From the NCBI RefSeq assembly GCF_000011645.1, contig NC_006270.3, forward strand, positions 2,787,501 to 2,851,500: a stretch of DNA of 64,000 nt, written 5' to 3'. A model generated the notes under the pieces. That model ran no database searches and was not told the DNA's origin. It saw only the letters and a list, made by a program, of their open reading frames with translations. Position numbers and translations under genes: made by a program. This document shows positions 1 to 8,146 of this stretch, piece by piece. The DNA comes from Bacillus licheniformis DSM 13 = ATCC 14580 (GTDB taxonomy: Bacteria > Bacillota > Bacilli > Bacillales > Bacillaceae). Within the stretch, counting starts at the first letter, position 1, and every line of letters starts with the position of its first letter.

Positions 1-42
1 GTCGTGTGAAAGCCCGATTTCCGATGTTTATGTATCTTTCGG

Positions 43-303
43 CTATTCTGCTGACGCCTCTCTGATTGCGCGGCGGTCGAATGTCAGACGGGTATTGTCG
101 CCTGTTTTGATGACAACCTTGCTTTCGTCAATTGAATCCACGATGCCGTGCAGGCCGCCGATCGTTACGACCTTATCCCCTTTTTTCAGCTCCTCCTGCA
201 TCTGGCGGACAGCCTTCTGCTGCTTTTGCTGCGGACGGATCAAAAGGAAATAAAGAACCGCAAACATTAAAATAATCGGAAGTAATGTTCCAAGCATCTC
301 CAT
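43..303 (-). CDS. yajC: Sec translocase accessory subunit YajC (YrbF)
   Basis: An 86-residue small membrane protein of the YajC family, which associates with SecDF beside the SecYEG translocon. The N-terminus (about residues 4-22) is one hydrophobic segment, followed by the family's basic stretch RPQQKQQK, then a soluble domain with the typical KKGDKVVTIGGLHGIV block. The ATG start has a GGGGTGA ribosome site about 8 nt upstream. It is the last gene in the queA-tgt-yajC run, the usual order in Bacillus and many other bacteria. Length and sequence are ordinary for the family. Confidence 0.95.
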   Translation of the reverse strand: MEMLGTLLPIILMFAVLYFLLIRPQQKQQKAVRQMQEELKKGDKVVTIGGLHGIVDSIDESKVVIKTGDNTRLTFDRRAIREASAE

Positions 304-352
304 TATTTTTTCACCCCTTTCAAATGGCTTTATCGCTTTCTTCGTTTATGTG

Positions 353-1498
353 TCAGAAACTTTTAGCATTTGGTTTATTAAAACCGTAGCGCTCAAAAAA
401 CTCTTCCCGGAAATCACCTAAACGATCTTCACGAATGGCATCTCTCACTTGCCCCATTAATTTTAACAGAAAATAAAGATTATGATAAGAAGTTAAACGA
501 ATTCCAAACGTTTCGTTGCAGCGGATTAAATGTCTGATATAAGCGCGCGAGTAATTGCGGCACGTATAGCAGTCGCACTGCTCATCAATCGGCCTGAAAT
601 CTCTTTCATATTTTGCATTTTTGACGACGAGGCGCCCTTCGCTCGTCATGAGCGTACCGTTTCTCGCTATCCTTGTCGGCAGCACGCAATCGAACATATC
701 CACTCCGCGGATGGCTCCGTCAATCAGTGAGTCCGGTGAACCGACACCCATTAAGTAGCGCGGTTTATCCGCTGGAAGCAGCGGAGTTGTAAACTCCAGC
801 ACACGGTTCATCACGTCTTTTGGCTCTCCGACGGATAGTCCACCTATAGCATATCCCGGGAAATCCAATGAAATCAAGTCTTTCGCACTTTGTTTTCTCA
901 AATTTTCGTACTCGCCGCCTTGAACGATTCCGAAAAGCCCCTGCTCGTCAGGGCGATTGTGAGCTTTCAGGCACCTTTCCGCCCAGCGGCTCGTGCGTTC
1001 AACAGACTTCTTCATATAATCGTACTCTGCCGGGTATGGCGGGCATTCGTCAAACGCCATCATAATATCCGAGCCGAGGGCGTTTTGGATTTCCATCGCT
1101 TTTTCAGGAGATAAAAACAGCTTGTCTCCGTTTAAATGATTGCGGAAATGAACGCCTTCCTCTTCGATTTTGCGGAACTCGCTCAGGGAAAACACCTGAA
1201 AGCCGCCTGAATCCGTCAAGATGGCGCGGTTCCAATTCATAAACTGATGAAGCCCCCCCGCCTCTTTGACGATGTCATGGCCCGGTCTCAGCCAAAGGTG
1301 GTACGTATTGCTTAAAATAATGTCTGCACCCATTTCTTTCAGCTCTTCCGGCGACATCGTTTTAACGGTGGCGAGCGTTCCTACGGGCATAAACACCGGC
1401 GTTTCAAAAGAGCCGTGCGGGGTGTGCACTCTCCCCAGCCTTGCTCCTGTTTGTTTACATGCTTTTATGAACTCATAGCGTATCGGTTGCTGCGACAA
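353..1498 (-). CDS. tgt: Queuine/preQ1 tRNA-guanine transglycosylase
   Basis: 381 residues, the same length as B. subtilis Tgt. The enzyme swaps guanine-34 in the anticodon of tRNAs for Asp, Asn, His and Tyr with preQ1, the first step of queuosine insertion. Visible hallmarks are the substrate-pocket motif LTDSGGFQVFSL, the DECPP segment, the nucleophilic aspartate in GVDMFDCVLPTR, and the C-terminal zinc site Cys-x-Cys-x2-Cys with a downstream histidine (CDCYTC...RHLIRCNE). The start is TTG, chosen because GGAGGG lies 8 nt upstream and the protein then begins MSQQPIRYEF as in relatives. The gene follows queA, which acts on its product. Confidence 0.97.
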   Translation of the reverse strand: MSQQPIRYEFIKACKQTGARLGRVHTPHGSFETPVFMPVGTLATVKTMSPEELKEMGADIILSNTYHLWLRPGHDIVKEAGGLHQFMNWNRAILTDSGGFQVFSLSEFRKIEEEGVHFRNHLNGDKLFLSPEKAMEIQNALGSDIMMAFDECPPYPAEYDYMKKSVERTSRWAERCLKAHNRPDEQGLFGIVQGGEYENLRKQSAKDLISLDFPGYAIGGLSVGEPKDVMNRVLEFTTPLLPADKPRYLMGVGSPDSLIDGAIRGVDMFDCVLPTRIARNGTLMTSEGRLVVKNAKYERDFRPIDEQCDCYTCRNYSRAYIRHLIRCNETFGIRLTSYHNLYFLLKLMGQVRDAIREDRLGDFREEFFERYGFNKPNAKSF

Positions 1499-1526
1499 AT
1501 TATGAGCCCTCCAATCTTTTTGAATT

Positions 1527-2555
1527 TTATTTGATCAACATGGCGTCTCCAAAGCTGAAGAAGCGGTATTCGTGTTCCACTGCGGTCCGGTAGGCGGAAA
1601 GCACATGCTCTCTGCCTGCGAGCGCGCTGACAAGCATAATGAGGGACGATTTCGGAAGATGAAAATTGGTAATCATCCCGTCTATTGCCCGGAATGTGTA
1701 GCCGGGATAGATAAAAATCGATGTCCAGCCGCTCGCTTCCCGGAAGCGGCCGTCATGCTCGGAAGCGATTGTCTCAAGCGTTCTCGTCGATGTCGTGCCG
1801 ACGGAAATGATCCTTCCGCCTTCCTGTCTGACGCGGTTTAACAATGCTGCCGTTTCTTCCGACATTTCATAAAACTCGGCATGCATGTCGTGTTCCTCTA
1901 CATTTTCCGCACTGACAGGCCGGAATGTCCCAAGACCGACATGAAGGGTGATAAACGCAATATGCACGCCTTTTTCCCTGAGCGCATCGAGAATCTCTTC
2001 CGTAAAATGCAGCCCGGCCGTCGGCGCAGCCGCCGATCCTTGTTTCTTTGAGTAAACCGTCTGATAGCGCTCCCTGTCATCGAGCTGTTCTTTAATATAA
2101 GGAGGCAGAGGCATTTCACCGAGCGACTCGAGCACCTCGTAAAAAATCCCTTCATAGCGGAATTCAATTTTTCTGCCGCCGTGCTCGAGCTCTTCTGTGC
2201 AGACCGCCGTTAGACGGCCGTCACCGAACGAAAGAACAGTTCCGCGCTTGACCCGCTTTGCGGGCTTGACAAGCGTTTCCCAGACGTCCCCTTCCTCCTG
2301 TTTTAACAGAAGAACTTCAACCTTTGCTCCCGTCTCTTCCTTGACTCCGTACAAGCGGGCCGGCAGCACCCTCGTATCGTTCAGAACGATGCAATCGCCC
2401 GCGTTCAGAAAATCAATCACGTGCTTAAACGTGCTGTGAGTGATCTCCCCTGTTTTTTTATCCAGCACCATCAGCCTGGACGCATCCCGCTCTTTTAAAG
2501 GAACCTGTGCGATGAGGCGTTCAGGCAAGTCAAAATCGAATAATTCTACTTTCAT
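1527..2555 (-). CDS. queA: S-adenosylmethionine:tRNA ribosyltransferase-isomerase
   Basis: 342 residues, the standard QueA length. It transfers and isomerises the ribosyl part of SAM onto preQ1-modified tRNA to make epoxyqueuosine, so it acts directly after Tgt. Family blocks seen are the N-terminal FDFDLPERLIAQ, LNDTRVLPARL, GSAAAPTAGLHFT and MITNFHLPKSSL near the C-terminus. The ATG has AGGTGAAAAAAG upstream. It sits 28 nt before tgt in the same direction, and the two form the queuosine pair with yajC behind them. Its upstream neighbour is yrzS, 40 nt away. Confidence 0.97.
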   Translation of the reverse strand: MKVELFDFDLPERLIAQVPLKERDASRLMVLDKKTGEITHSTFKHVIDFLNAGDCIVLNDTRVLPARLYGVKEETGAKVEVLLLKQEEGDVWETLVKPAKRVKRGTVLSFGDGRLTAVCTEELEHGGRKIEFRYEGIFYEVLESLGEMPLPPYIKEQLDDRERYQTVYSKKQGSAAAPTAGLHFTEEILDALREKGVHIAFITLHVGLGTFRPVSAENVEEHDMHAEFYEMSEETAALLNRVRQEGGRIISVGTTSTRTLETIASEHDGRFREASGWTSIFIYPGYTFRAIDGMITNFHLPKSSLIMLVSALAGREHVLSAYRTAVEHEYRFFSFGDAMLIK

Positions 2556-2595
2556 CTTTTTTCACCTTACTCTATCTATAGACTTGAATATCGCA

Positions 2596-2796
2596 TCATT
2601 TCATTCGTCCGAAGAATGAAAACACGACGGACAGAATGATGCTGATGACAATGCATGTAACAACCGGAAAGAAAAACGTCACGTTTCCCTTTTTCACAAA
2701 AATGTCGCCGGGAAGCCTGCCGATGACTTGCATGAATAAACCGATGCCAAAAATGACGGCGCCCAGCACCATTAAAATCTTTGGAAATTCAGTCAT
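2596..2796 (-). CDS. yrzS: Small membrane protein YrzS (DUF2905 family)
   Basis: A 66-residue protein with two hydrophobic segments, around residues 5-22 and 40-60, separated by the conserved GRLPGDIFVKKGNVTFFFP block of the DUF2905 family. Its function is unknown. A longer reading beginning at 2832 is open, but the ATG at 2794-2796 has GGAGG about 9 nt upstream and gives the family's MTEFPKI N-terminus. With that start the gene overlaps the end of ruvB by 8 nt, which points to translational coupling and co-transcription with ruvAB. Confidence 0.88.
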   Translation of the reverse strand: MTEFPKILMVLGAVIFGIGLFMQVIGRLPGDIFVKKGNVTFFFPVVTCIVISIILSVVFSFFGRMK

Positions 2797-3793
2797 GGTT
2801 CGGAACCTCCATTTTAAAGTGGCTGTAAACATCAGGGGTTACGATGCGCCCCCGCGGCGTTCTTTGAATAAAACCGATTTGAAGAAGATACGGCTCATAC
2901 ACATCCTCAATCGTGTGAGACTCCTCACCGATAGTAGCCGAAATCGTATCGATGCCGACGGGGCCGCCGCCAAATTTTTCGATCATGCCCATCAAAAGCT
3001 TGCGGTCGATATGGTCAAGCCCGAGTTTATCAACCTGGAGGCGTTCAAGCGCATCAACCGCCACTTCCTCTGTGATGGAGCTGTTTCCAAGCACCTGGGC
3101 AAAATCCCTGACCCTCCTTAAAAGCCTGTTGGCAATCCGCGGCGTCCCTCTTGACCGTCTCGCGATTTCGAGAGCCGAGAGCGAATCGATGTCGACTTCA
3201 AACAGCTCTGCCGTTCTGATCACGATCTCTGAAAGCTCATCACGCGTGTAATACTCAAGCCTCGACAGAACGCCGAACCTGTCCCTGAGAGGCGCGGTTA
3301 AAAGCCCAACCCTTGTGGTCGCGCCGACGAGGGTAAAAGGAGGAAGATCGAGCCTCACAGAACGTGCCGACGGTCCTTTGCCGATCACGATATCAAGGCA
3401 GAAATCTTCCATCGCAGGATACAGCACCTCTTCGATCGAACGGTGCAGGCGGTGGATCTCGTCTATAAATAAAACGTCACCTGGCTCCAGAGCCGTTAAT
3501 ATCGCCGCCAAATCACCGGGGCGCTCGATCGCCGGACCTGACGTCGTTCTGAGATTGACTCCCATTTCGTTGGCGATGATCGCGGCGAGCGTCGTTTTTC
3601 CCAATCCCGGCGGCCCGTACAATAAGACATGGTCAAGGGTTTCCTCCCGCATTTTCGCAGCTTCGATGAAAACCTTGAGGTTATCTTTCACTTTTTCCTG
3701 GCCGATATACTGAGCAAGTCTTTGCGGACGCAGACTTTGCTCAATCGCTGATTCATGGTTGTCTAGTTCACTTGATACAAGCCGCTCATCCAT
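2789..3793 (-). CDS. ruvB: Holliday junction branch-migration helicase RuvB
   Basis: 334 residues, the AAA+ motor that drives Holliday junction branch migration together with RuvA. It shows the Walker A motif GPPGLGKTTLA near residue 60, Walker B with sensor FIDEIHRLH near 110, the arginine-containing GATTRVGLLTAPLRDRFG block, and a C-terminal winged-helix domain ending at IQRTPRGRIVTPDVY. It follows ruvA by 9 nt and overlaps yrzS at its 3' end. Bacillus lacks RuvC and uses RecU, so no nuclease gene is expected here. Confidence 0.98.
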   Translation of the reverse strand: MDERLVSSELDNHESAIEQSLRPQRLAQYIGQEKVKDNLKVFIEAAKMREETLDHVLLYGPPGLGKTTLAAIIANEMGVNLRTTSGPAIERPGDLAAILTALEPGDVLFIDEIHRLHRSIEEVLYPAMEDFCLDIVIGKGPSARSVRLDLPPFTLVGATTRVGLLTAPLRDRFGVLSRLEYYTRDELSEIVIRTAELFEVDIDSLSALEIARRSRGTPRIANRLLRRVRDFAQVLGNSSITEEVAVDALERLQVDKLGLDHIDRKLLMGMIEKFGGGPVGIDTISATIGEESHTIEDVYEPYLLQIGFIQRTPRGRIVTPDVYSHFKMEVPNHD

Positions 3794-3802
3794 GATATCA
3801 CC

Positions 3803-4408
3803 TTACTTTAACAATTTTTGCAATGCTTTTTTAACGTATTGATCTGTCGAAAGCGCCTCTTCCTTTTTCAAATGAGGCTGGACTTTTTTAATTTCCCGAT
3901 CGGAATAGCCGAGCGCCCTCAATGCTTCAAGCGCTTCCTCAAGAGCCGTTGCCGCTTCATGAATTTGCTCCCGCTCTTCATGGTTAAACAGATCGGCAGC
4001 GATTTCAGGAACGGCATCCGCAAGCTTCCCTTTCAGGTCAAGGATGATCTGCCTTGCCGTTTTTTTGCCTACGCCGGGAAATTTGACGAGAAATGCTTCG
4101 TCCTCATTCTCGATCGCTTCAATCACCGCTCCCGGATCGCCGGAAGCGAGGATCGCAAGCGCTCCTTTTGGGCCGATCCCCGTAACATTCAGCATTTTCG
4201 TAAACAGCATTTTTTCTTCCCTTGTCGAAAAGCCGTACAGCGCATTCGTGTCTTCTCTTACATAATGGTATGTATAGATTGTTTCTTTGCTGTTTTTCTT
4301 ATAAATAAACGGATTTGGCGTGAAGATCTGATAGCCGATCCCGCCGTTTTCAATGACAATATATTGGGGCGATACATAATCAATCGTCCCTTTTACGAAT
4401 TCGATCAA
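3803..4408 (-). CDS. ruvA: Holliday junction recognition protein RuvA
   Basis: 201 residues. RuvA binds the four-way junction as a tetramer and loads RuvB. The N-terminal OB-fold starts [12 protein letters not shown], the middle holds helix-hairpin-helix motifs ([14 protein letters not shown] and [19 protein letters not shown]), and the C-terminal domain III (about 155-200) that contacts RuvB carries [18 protein letters not shown]. It is the first gene of a ruvA-ruvB-yrzS run. It lies 122 nt downstream of bofC in the same direction, so a separate promoter in that gap is likely. Confidence 0.97.
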
Positions 4409-4530
4409 CGTTCATTCACCTCTTTGACTGCTCTTCATTGTAACACAAAACAGGCAAAGCTAGAATGAAAAAGTTAACATATGTTCGCTAAAAAAGCTTC
4501 TGTCTGCAGCTGAAAAAAGACATAACAGCG

Positions 4531-5052
4531 TCATGTCTTCATATCTTCTACATGATGTTGGCTTCCGGATGATTTTACGGCTTCAATGACATGTTCAAAT
4601 TCCTTTTTCGTGCGGTATGGTATCCCTTTGCGCAGATCATCCGCCATCCGGCTTTCCAGCCGCTTTATATCAATCTGAAAAAACGATTGAATGGGTTCTG
4701 ATAAGATGCCCGGGCGACCGTGAAAAGTCGAAATCACGCCATCTTCAGTCACTCCGATATAACCGTTTGTTTTGCTGAGGGGAGAAATGTCGTCCACCTG
4801 TTTGCGAAACAGAATAAACCCCTTTTTCTGATCGATGAGCTGCCACCCTTTATAAGCAGCTTTAAAGTCTTCCAGTGTGCGAGCGGCCTCTACTTTATTC
4901 TCAATTCCAACGTCTCCGTCCAGATAAACCTTTTCAAGCTGGATTTGAACTTTAGCCGGCTTTTCGGCCAAGGCCTCCAGGTGAAAGCTGAGCGCGGCCA
5001 GCAGACTTCCAATAAGCAATAAACCGATTTTGAACTTGCTTCGGCTGTACAT
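4531..5052 (-). CDS. bofC: BofC, forespore regulator of the sigma-K checkpoint
   Basis: 173 residues with an N-terminal signal peptide (hydrophobic about 8-24). BofC is exported from the forespore into the space between the two membranes, where it limits SpoIVB protease signalling and so delays processing of pro-sigma-K. The mature part keeps the family blocks VQIQLEKVYLDGDVGIENK, GWQLIDQKKG and DISPLSKTNGYIGV. The reading is open to 5085, but the ATG at 5050-5052 is preferred because AAGAAGGTGA lies about 8 nt upstream. A sigma-F/sigma-G-like promoter lies about 40 nt upstream. Confidence 0.9.
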   Translation of the reverse strand: MYSRSKFKIGLLLIGSLLAALSFHLEALAEKPAKVQIQLEKVYLDGDVGIENKVEAARTLEDFKAAYKGWQLIDQKKGFILFRKQVDDISPLSKTNGYIGVTEDGVISTFHGRPGILSEPIQSFFQIDIKRLESRMADDLRKGIPYRTKKEFEHVIEAVKSSGSQHHVEDMKT

Positions 5053-5090
5053 CAATATCACCTTCTTTTTTGCCTTAACGATCATATCCT

Positions 5091-5120
5091 TAGTTTGACC
5101 AACGCTTTTAAAAATTAATC
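5091..5120 (-). promoter_or_regulatory. Candidate sigma-F/sigma-G promoter for bofC
   Basis: On the minus strand, GATTA (5116-5120), a 15-nt spacer and GGTCAAACTA (5091-5100) resemble the forespore promoter pattern. The -10 region fits well and the -35 poorly. Forespore expression of bofC is known in B. subtilis; assigning this exact site is inference. Confidence 0.4.
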
Positions 5121-5294
5121 TAAAAAAGCAAGCGATCTCTTTTTAGATGACAACCGGTTTACGAATGTTACATTTTCAAACCAATATGAAGAACTCAAAA
5201 GCATTTAAGGTGCAAAACAGCCCATTCTCATGTATAAACAACATTATAGAGAGTTTTTCGTTTGACCAGCCCTTAAAAAGAAGGTGAGCTCAGC

Positions 5295-5945
5295 GTGAAA
5301 AAGGCGCATACCTATGCAGAAGCCGTAAAGTATGATACGAAAAAAAAGTTCAACAAGCTTATCCAAAAACCCGATGACTTGGAATTGATCGGGAAAGGCA
5401 GGAGCGCATACGTTTTTAAGCTGACTGAAGAGGGCGGCAGGGAAATGGCTCTTAAAGTCTTTTTTCCTGAATTTAAGAACATCGCCGCAAGGGAAGCGGA
5501 GATTTACAAAAAGCTTTCTGATTCGAATTATTATCCTGATATATATGAAACAGGGCCATCATATATTTTAATGGAGTATATTAAAGGATATACTTTTTAT
5601 GAGTGTTTAAACAAAGGCATTCGGATCGATGATGACATGATCTGCGAGGTCGACCGCGCATTGAACGATGCGAGGCGGAAAGGATTGAATCCATCCGATA
5701 TCCACCTCCGAAACCTGATACTGACGCCGTCTGGAACAATCAAAGTCATCGATGTCGCCAGATTTTTGCAGACGAAAGAATGCAGGCAGTGGGATGACTT
5801 AAAAACAGCCTATCAAACCCTTTACAAAAAAAGCCGTTTCCCGCAGAGGCTTCCTAAGATGTGGATGGAATTGATCGCTTATCTTTATAAAAAAAGCTGG
5901 CTTCAAAAACAATGGGCCTCCAGAAAAAACAAATTTCACCCGTAA
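5295..5945 (+). CDS. yrzF: RIO-like protein kinase YrzF
   Basis: 216 residues, matching the putative serine/threonine kinase YrzF of B. subtilis. A glycine loop (LIGKGRSAYVFKL, about 31-43), an ATP-binding lysine in MALKVFF, the hinge-like ILMEYIKGYTF, a catalytic-loop equivalent PSDIHLRNLIL and a metal-loop equivalent IKVIDVARF are all seen. The usual HRD and DFG signatures are replaced by IHLRN and IDVA, as in RIO or lipopolysaccharide-kinase-like folds, so activity is not certain. The GTG start has AAGAAGGTGA upstream. It is transcribed opposite to bofC and followed by a 40-aa reading frame on the same strand. The substrate is unknown. Confidence 0.85.
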   Translation: MKKAHTYAEAVKYDTKKKFNKLIQKPDDLELIGKGRSAYVFKLTEEGGREMALKVFFPEFKNIAAREAEIYKKLSDSNYYPDIYETGPSYILMEYIKGYTFYECLNKGIRIDDDMICEVDRALNDARRKGLNPSDIHLRNLILTPSGTIKVIDVARFLQTKECRQWDDLKTAYQTLYKKSRFPQRLPKMWMELIAYLYKKSWLQKQWASRKNKFHP

Positions 5946-6015
5946 TCTGAAACTTATAGGAAGCATGCTCGTATATGAAATAACCCCATTACCGTCAAGA
6001 AAGGAGAAACATTCG

Positions 6016-6138
6016 TTGAAGAAAAAAAATAAACGTAATGATGACAAATGGGATTATCTTTATCTCGTCGATTTGCTTGAGCCATTGTTTTATGTGCTGA
6101 GGCTGGCAGTAAGAGGACTTGCGAAAATTATAAATTAA
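6016..6138 (+). CDS. 40-residue basic/amphipathic small protein, function unknown
   Basis: A short frame starting at TTG with AAAGGAG about 9 nt upstream. It has a very basic N-terminus (MKKKNKRNDDK) followed by a tyrosine- and leucine-rich helix-forming segment (WDYLYLVDLLEPLFYVLRL) and the tail VRGLAKIIN. It would be a plausible peripheral membrane peptide. It lies 70 nt after yrzF on the same strand and its stop codon runs straight into a rho-independent terminator, so the two are probably one transcript. I do not recognise the family with certainty. Confidence 0.6.
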   Translation: MKKKNKRNDDKWDYLYLVDLLEPLFYVLRLAVRGLAKIIN

Positions 6139-6165
6139 ACACTCGGTCTTTCGGGTGTTTTTTTG
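6137..6165 (+). terminator. Terminator of yrzF and the 40-aa gene
   Basis: Stem ACACTCG/CGGGTGT with a short loop followed by seven T. It begins at the stop codon of the 40-aa frame. Confidence 0.85.
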
Positions 6166-6189
6166 ATGGCTGTGTGGCAGGCAAATCCA

Positions 6190-6222
6190 AAACAAAACCC
6201 CTTCCTCAGAAGGGGTTTCTTT
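6190..6222 (-). terminator. Terminator of the H-type spore protein gene
   Basis: Perfect stem AAACCCCTTC/GAAGGGGTTT with a 4-nt loop. On the minus strand it is followed by TTTTGTTTT. It lies directly after the stop codon at 6223-6225. Confidence 0.85.
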
Positions 6223-6402
6223 TTAATGTTCTTTCAAATTTGCGAGCGGCACTTCCTGCTCGTTCTCCGGCTGGCCGAGCGGAAAGATTCTTGCGGTTTC
6301 ATTTTGTTCGTCGACACGCTGAATATAAATCGGCCTGCCGTTATAAGTAACATCAACCATATCGGGTGATTCGACGATTTCCTGGGCACGCTGCGTATTC
6401 AC
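6223..6402 (-). CDS. H-type small acid-soluble spore protein
   Basis: 59 residues beginning MNTQRAQEIVES from a GTG start with GGAGGG 6 nt upstream. It resembles the SASP_H family (B. subtilis SspH): the N-terminal MNxQRAxE, the central block YIQRVDEQNETARIF and the acidic end VPLANLKEH line up with that family. Minor SASPs are made in the forespore and found in the spore core; the exact role of the H type is not known. It is a single-gene unit with its own terminator. The family assignment is by recognised sequence pattern; B. subtilis sspH is at another locus, so no symbol is given. Confidence 0.82.
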   Translation of the reverse strand: MNTQRAQEIVESPDMVDVTYNGRPIYIQRVDEQNETARIFPLGQPENEQEVPLANLKEH

Positions 6403-6497
6403 CTGACACCCTCCTTTAGCTTTTACTCATAATGTGTACTCCCGGGTGCTTTCGTATTCCTTTTTAACCGGTTTTCTTTCAAGGAGGGCTCTCAGGA

Positions 6498-6962
6498 TCA
6501 ATGAATCTTTACATACAAAGGCAGATCCGTGTGTCCCATTTCACGGACATAAACAAACAGATTGCCTTTGTGGTGAATTTCGTGTCCGATCGCGAGCTGC
6601 AGTAGCTGTTCGCCGGCTACTTTTCGTCCGAAGACGCCGGTCAAATCGACTTCACGATCCAATTCTTCATCCGTAAAGGATTCAAGCAGCGTTTTTGTTT
6701 TTTCTGTATACGTTTTGGCAAGCTCGCTCAAGCTTGTCCCTGTTTCTTCGGGCTTCTTTTTAAAAGGCTCTCCGTTCCCTTCCTTTGCCGCCGAAGCAAA
6801 GGTATAGAAAGATTGCAGCATATGCGTGACAAGTTCCTTTGCTGGCATCGACGTTTCAGTCGGTTTGTAATCGAGATGTTTTTCATCAATTTTTTGAATG
6901 AGTTCTTCTGTCACAAGGCGGTGGGACATAAATTCCTGAACGATGCGGTCTTTCCGTTCCAT
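6498..6962 (-). CDS. DinB-family putative metal-dependent enzyme
   Basis: 154 residues in the DinB/YfiT-like four-helix bundle fold. The three-histidine metal site is present: one His in LVTHMLQSF (about residue 47) and two in GHEIHHKGN (about 127-131). Such proteins bind Zn or Ni, and some are thiol-dependent transferases, but the reaction of this one cannot be read from sequence. The ATG has GGAGGAATAAAAG upstream. Neighbours are an H-type SASP gene downstream and a poly-gamma-glutamate hydrolase gene upstream, both on the same strand with separate spacing, so no operon partner is obvious. Confidence 0.82.
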   Translation of the reverse strand: MERKDRIVQEFMSHRLVTEELIQKIDEKHLDYKPTETSMPAKELVTHMLQSFYTFASAAKEGNGEPFKKKPEETGTSLSELAKTYTEKTKTLLESFTDEELDREVDLTGVFGRKVAGEQLLQLAIGHEIHHKGNLFVYVREMGHTDLPLYVKIH

Positions 6963-7022
6963 TCTTTTATTCCTCCTTCATGTTTTAGCAGTTCATACAC
7001 AGAATAACATGAGTTTCCATTT

Positions 7023-7733
7023 TCAGCATCTGTCCTGCAGCACCTTGCGGACCGCCTTGACATATTTTCGGAATGTTCTCGTTTTTGTCTCTTCCCTCTC
7101 TTTATAGGAAAAGTCTTCGAAAAACTCTTTCCTCTGAGCCGTGCTGATTTCAAGCTGCACGCTCATTCCTGTCTGGCTTTCATTATTGATGTTTTCCTCA
7201 GCAGTTCCGGCAAATTTCCCGTCCACTTTGACCAATTCTGCGGAAAAGTCAGACTTTTTCAGAGATTTGACGATGGCTTTTGCCAGCTTTCTGTCCGTTC
7301 CTCCCACAAGCGTGTGCGGACGGTCGCCCGAATAGCCGTGGAATGCGATGGTATAGCGGTGTTCTTTTATTTTCTGCAATGCCAGAGGCTCGTCAAAGTT
7401 TGTGCTGGTAATATGAAGATCGGAGTTGTTCTCATCCTTTTTTCCTTCGAATAAATAAGTTGAATAATCATCATTAAAAGCTCGGACAAGCTCGCTCACT
7501 CCGCCTTCTATTCTTCCTCCATGGGGCGAAAAGATTAAACAGTCGCTTCCCGCTTTTTCGTGATAATCAATGTCATAGCCGCTTTTTTCGTTTTCCTGCA
7601 ATTCCTTGAAGTTCTTGTATTTGTCCCCGGCCTGGATCTGATAGCTTTCCCGGGTTGTTTTTTCGGACCACCTGTATACACCATTTATCATCACTGCTGC
7701 GATCACCAAGTAGATGAGTACTTTTTTCTTCAT
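7023..7733 (-). CDS. Membrane-anchored poly-gamma-glutamate hydrolase family protein
   Basis: 236 residues of the poly-gamma-glutamate hydrolase family (PF05908, formerly DUF867; relatives include phage PghP and B. subtilis YmaC/YjqB). The N-terminus (about 4-19) is a hydrophobic signal or anchor, so the enzyme should act outside the membrane. Zinc-ligand motifs are visible: FSPHGGRIE near residue 70 and the FHGYSG histidine near 130, with a late Glu in VQLEIS near 190. The family cuts gamma-linked glutamate polymers. A Bacillus that makes a PGA capsule could use it for remodelling or phage-type release, but this is inference. The gene stands alone. Confidence 0.8.
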   Translation of the reverse strand: MKKKVLIYLVIAAVMINGVYRWSEKTTRESYQIQAGDKYKNFKELQENEKSGYDIDYHEKAGSDCLIFSPHGGRIEGGVSELVRAFNDDYSTYLFEGKKDENNSDLHITSTNFDEPLALQKIKEHRYTIAFHGYSGDRPHTLVGGTDRKLAKAIVKSLKKSDFSAELVKVDGKFAGTAEENINNESQTGMSVQLEISTAQRKEFFEDFSYKEREETKTRTFRKYVKAVRKVLQDRC

Positions 7734-8146
7734 TGGTTATTCCCCTTTTACACTACCTTTCGATTTATAGGCATGTCCTCCATGCCTCATTGTATATTTG
7801 GCTTTTTTGTGACACAGTTATTTTACGCTTTAGACATGACGCGTTCAATTATGAATAAGTTTGATAAAAAATAAAAATTTAAATATTTTTATTAAAACAA
7901 TACTTTTTCTTTAGTTTAAAAGATCGATAAATTTTAAGAAGAAAATCTCATAAGAATGGGCTCCTCTGGTTGCAGGTTTTTCCCAAAAGCCCATCCAGCT
8001 TGAGAATGAAGCATTCTATCAGGAACGGGGTATACGGTTTGATAAAAGTGAGAATCATCTGCGGCCGCCACCGGCAGATGTTATATTTTCTTTTCTCCCC
8101 CGTTCTGTTATCCTATAACCGACAATAAAAGTGCAGGTGATAAAAC
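7734..8146. other. 413-nt intergenic region between divergent genes
   Basis: Very AT-rich around 7855-7930. Two inverted repeats are seen: AATGGGCT with AGCCCATCC arms (about 7957-7996), and CATCTGC (8056-8062) with GCAGATG (8074-8080), the latter followed on the plus strand by a loose T-rich tract. I see no convincing coding frame. It should hold the promoters of the hydrolase gene (minus) and the zinc-ribbon gene (plus), but no clear sigma-A hexamers stand out. Confidence 0.5.

Noticed and set aside
3818..4468. 216-codon open frame opposite ruvA
   Set aside because: Antisense shadow of ruvA with no family features and no start signal.
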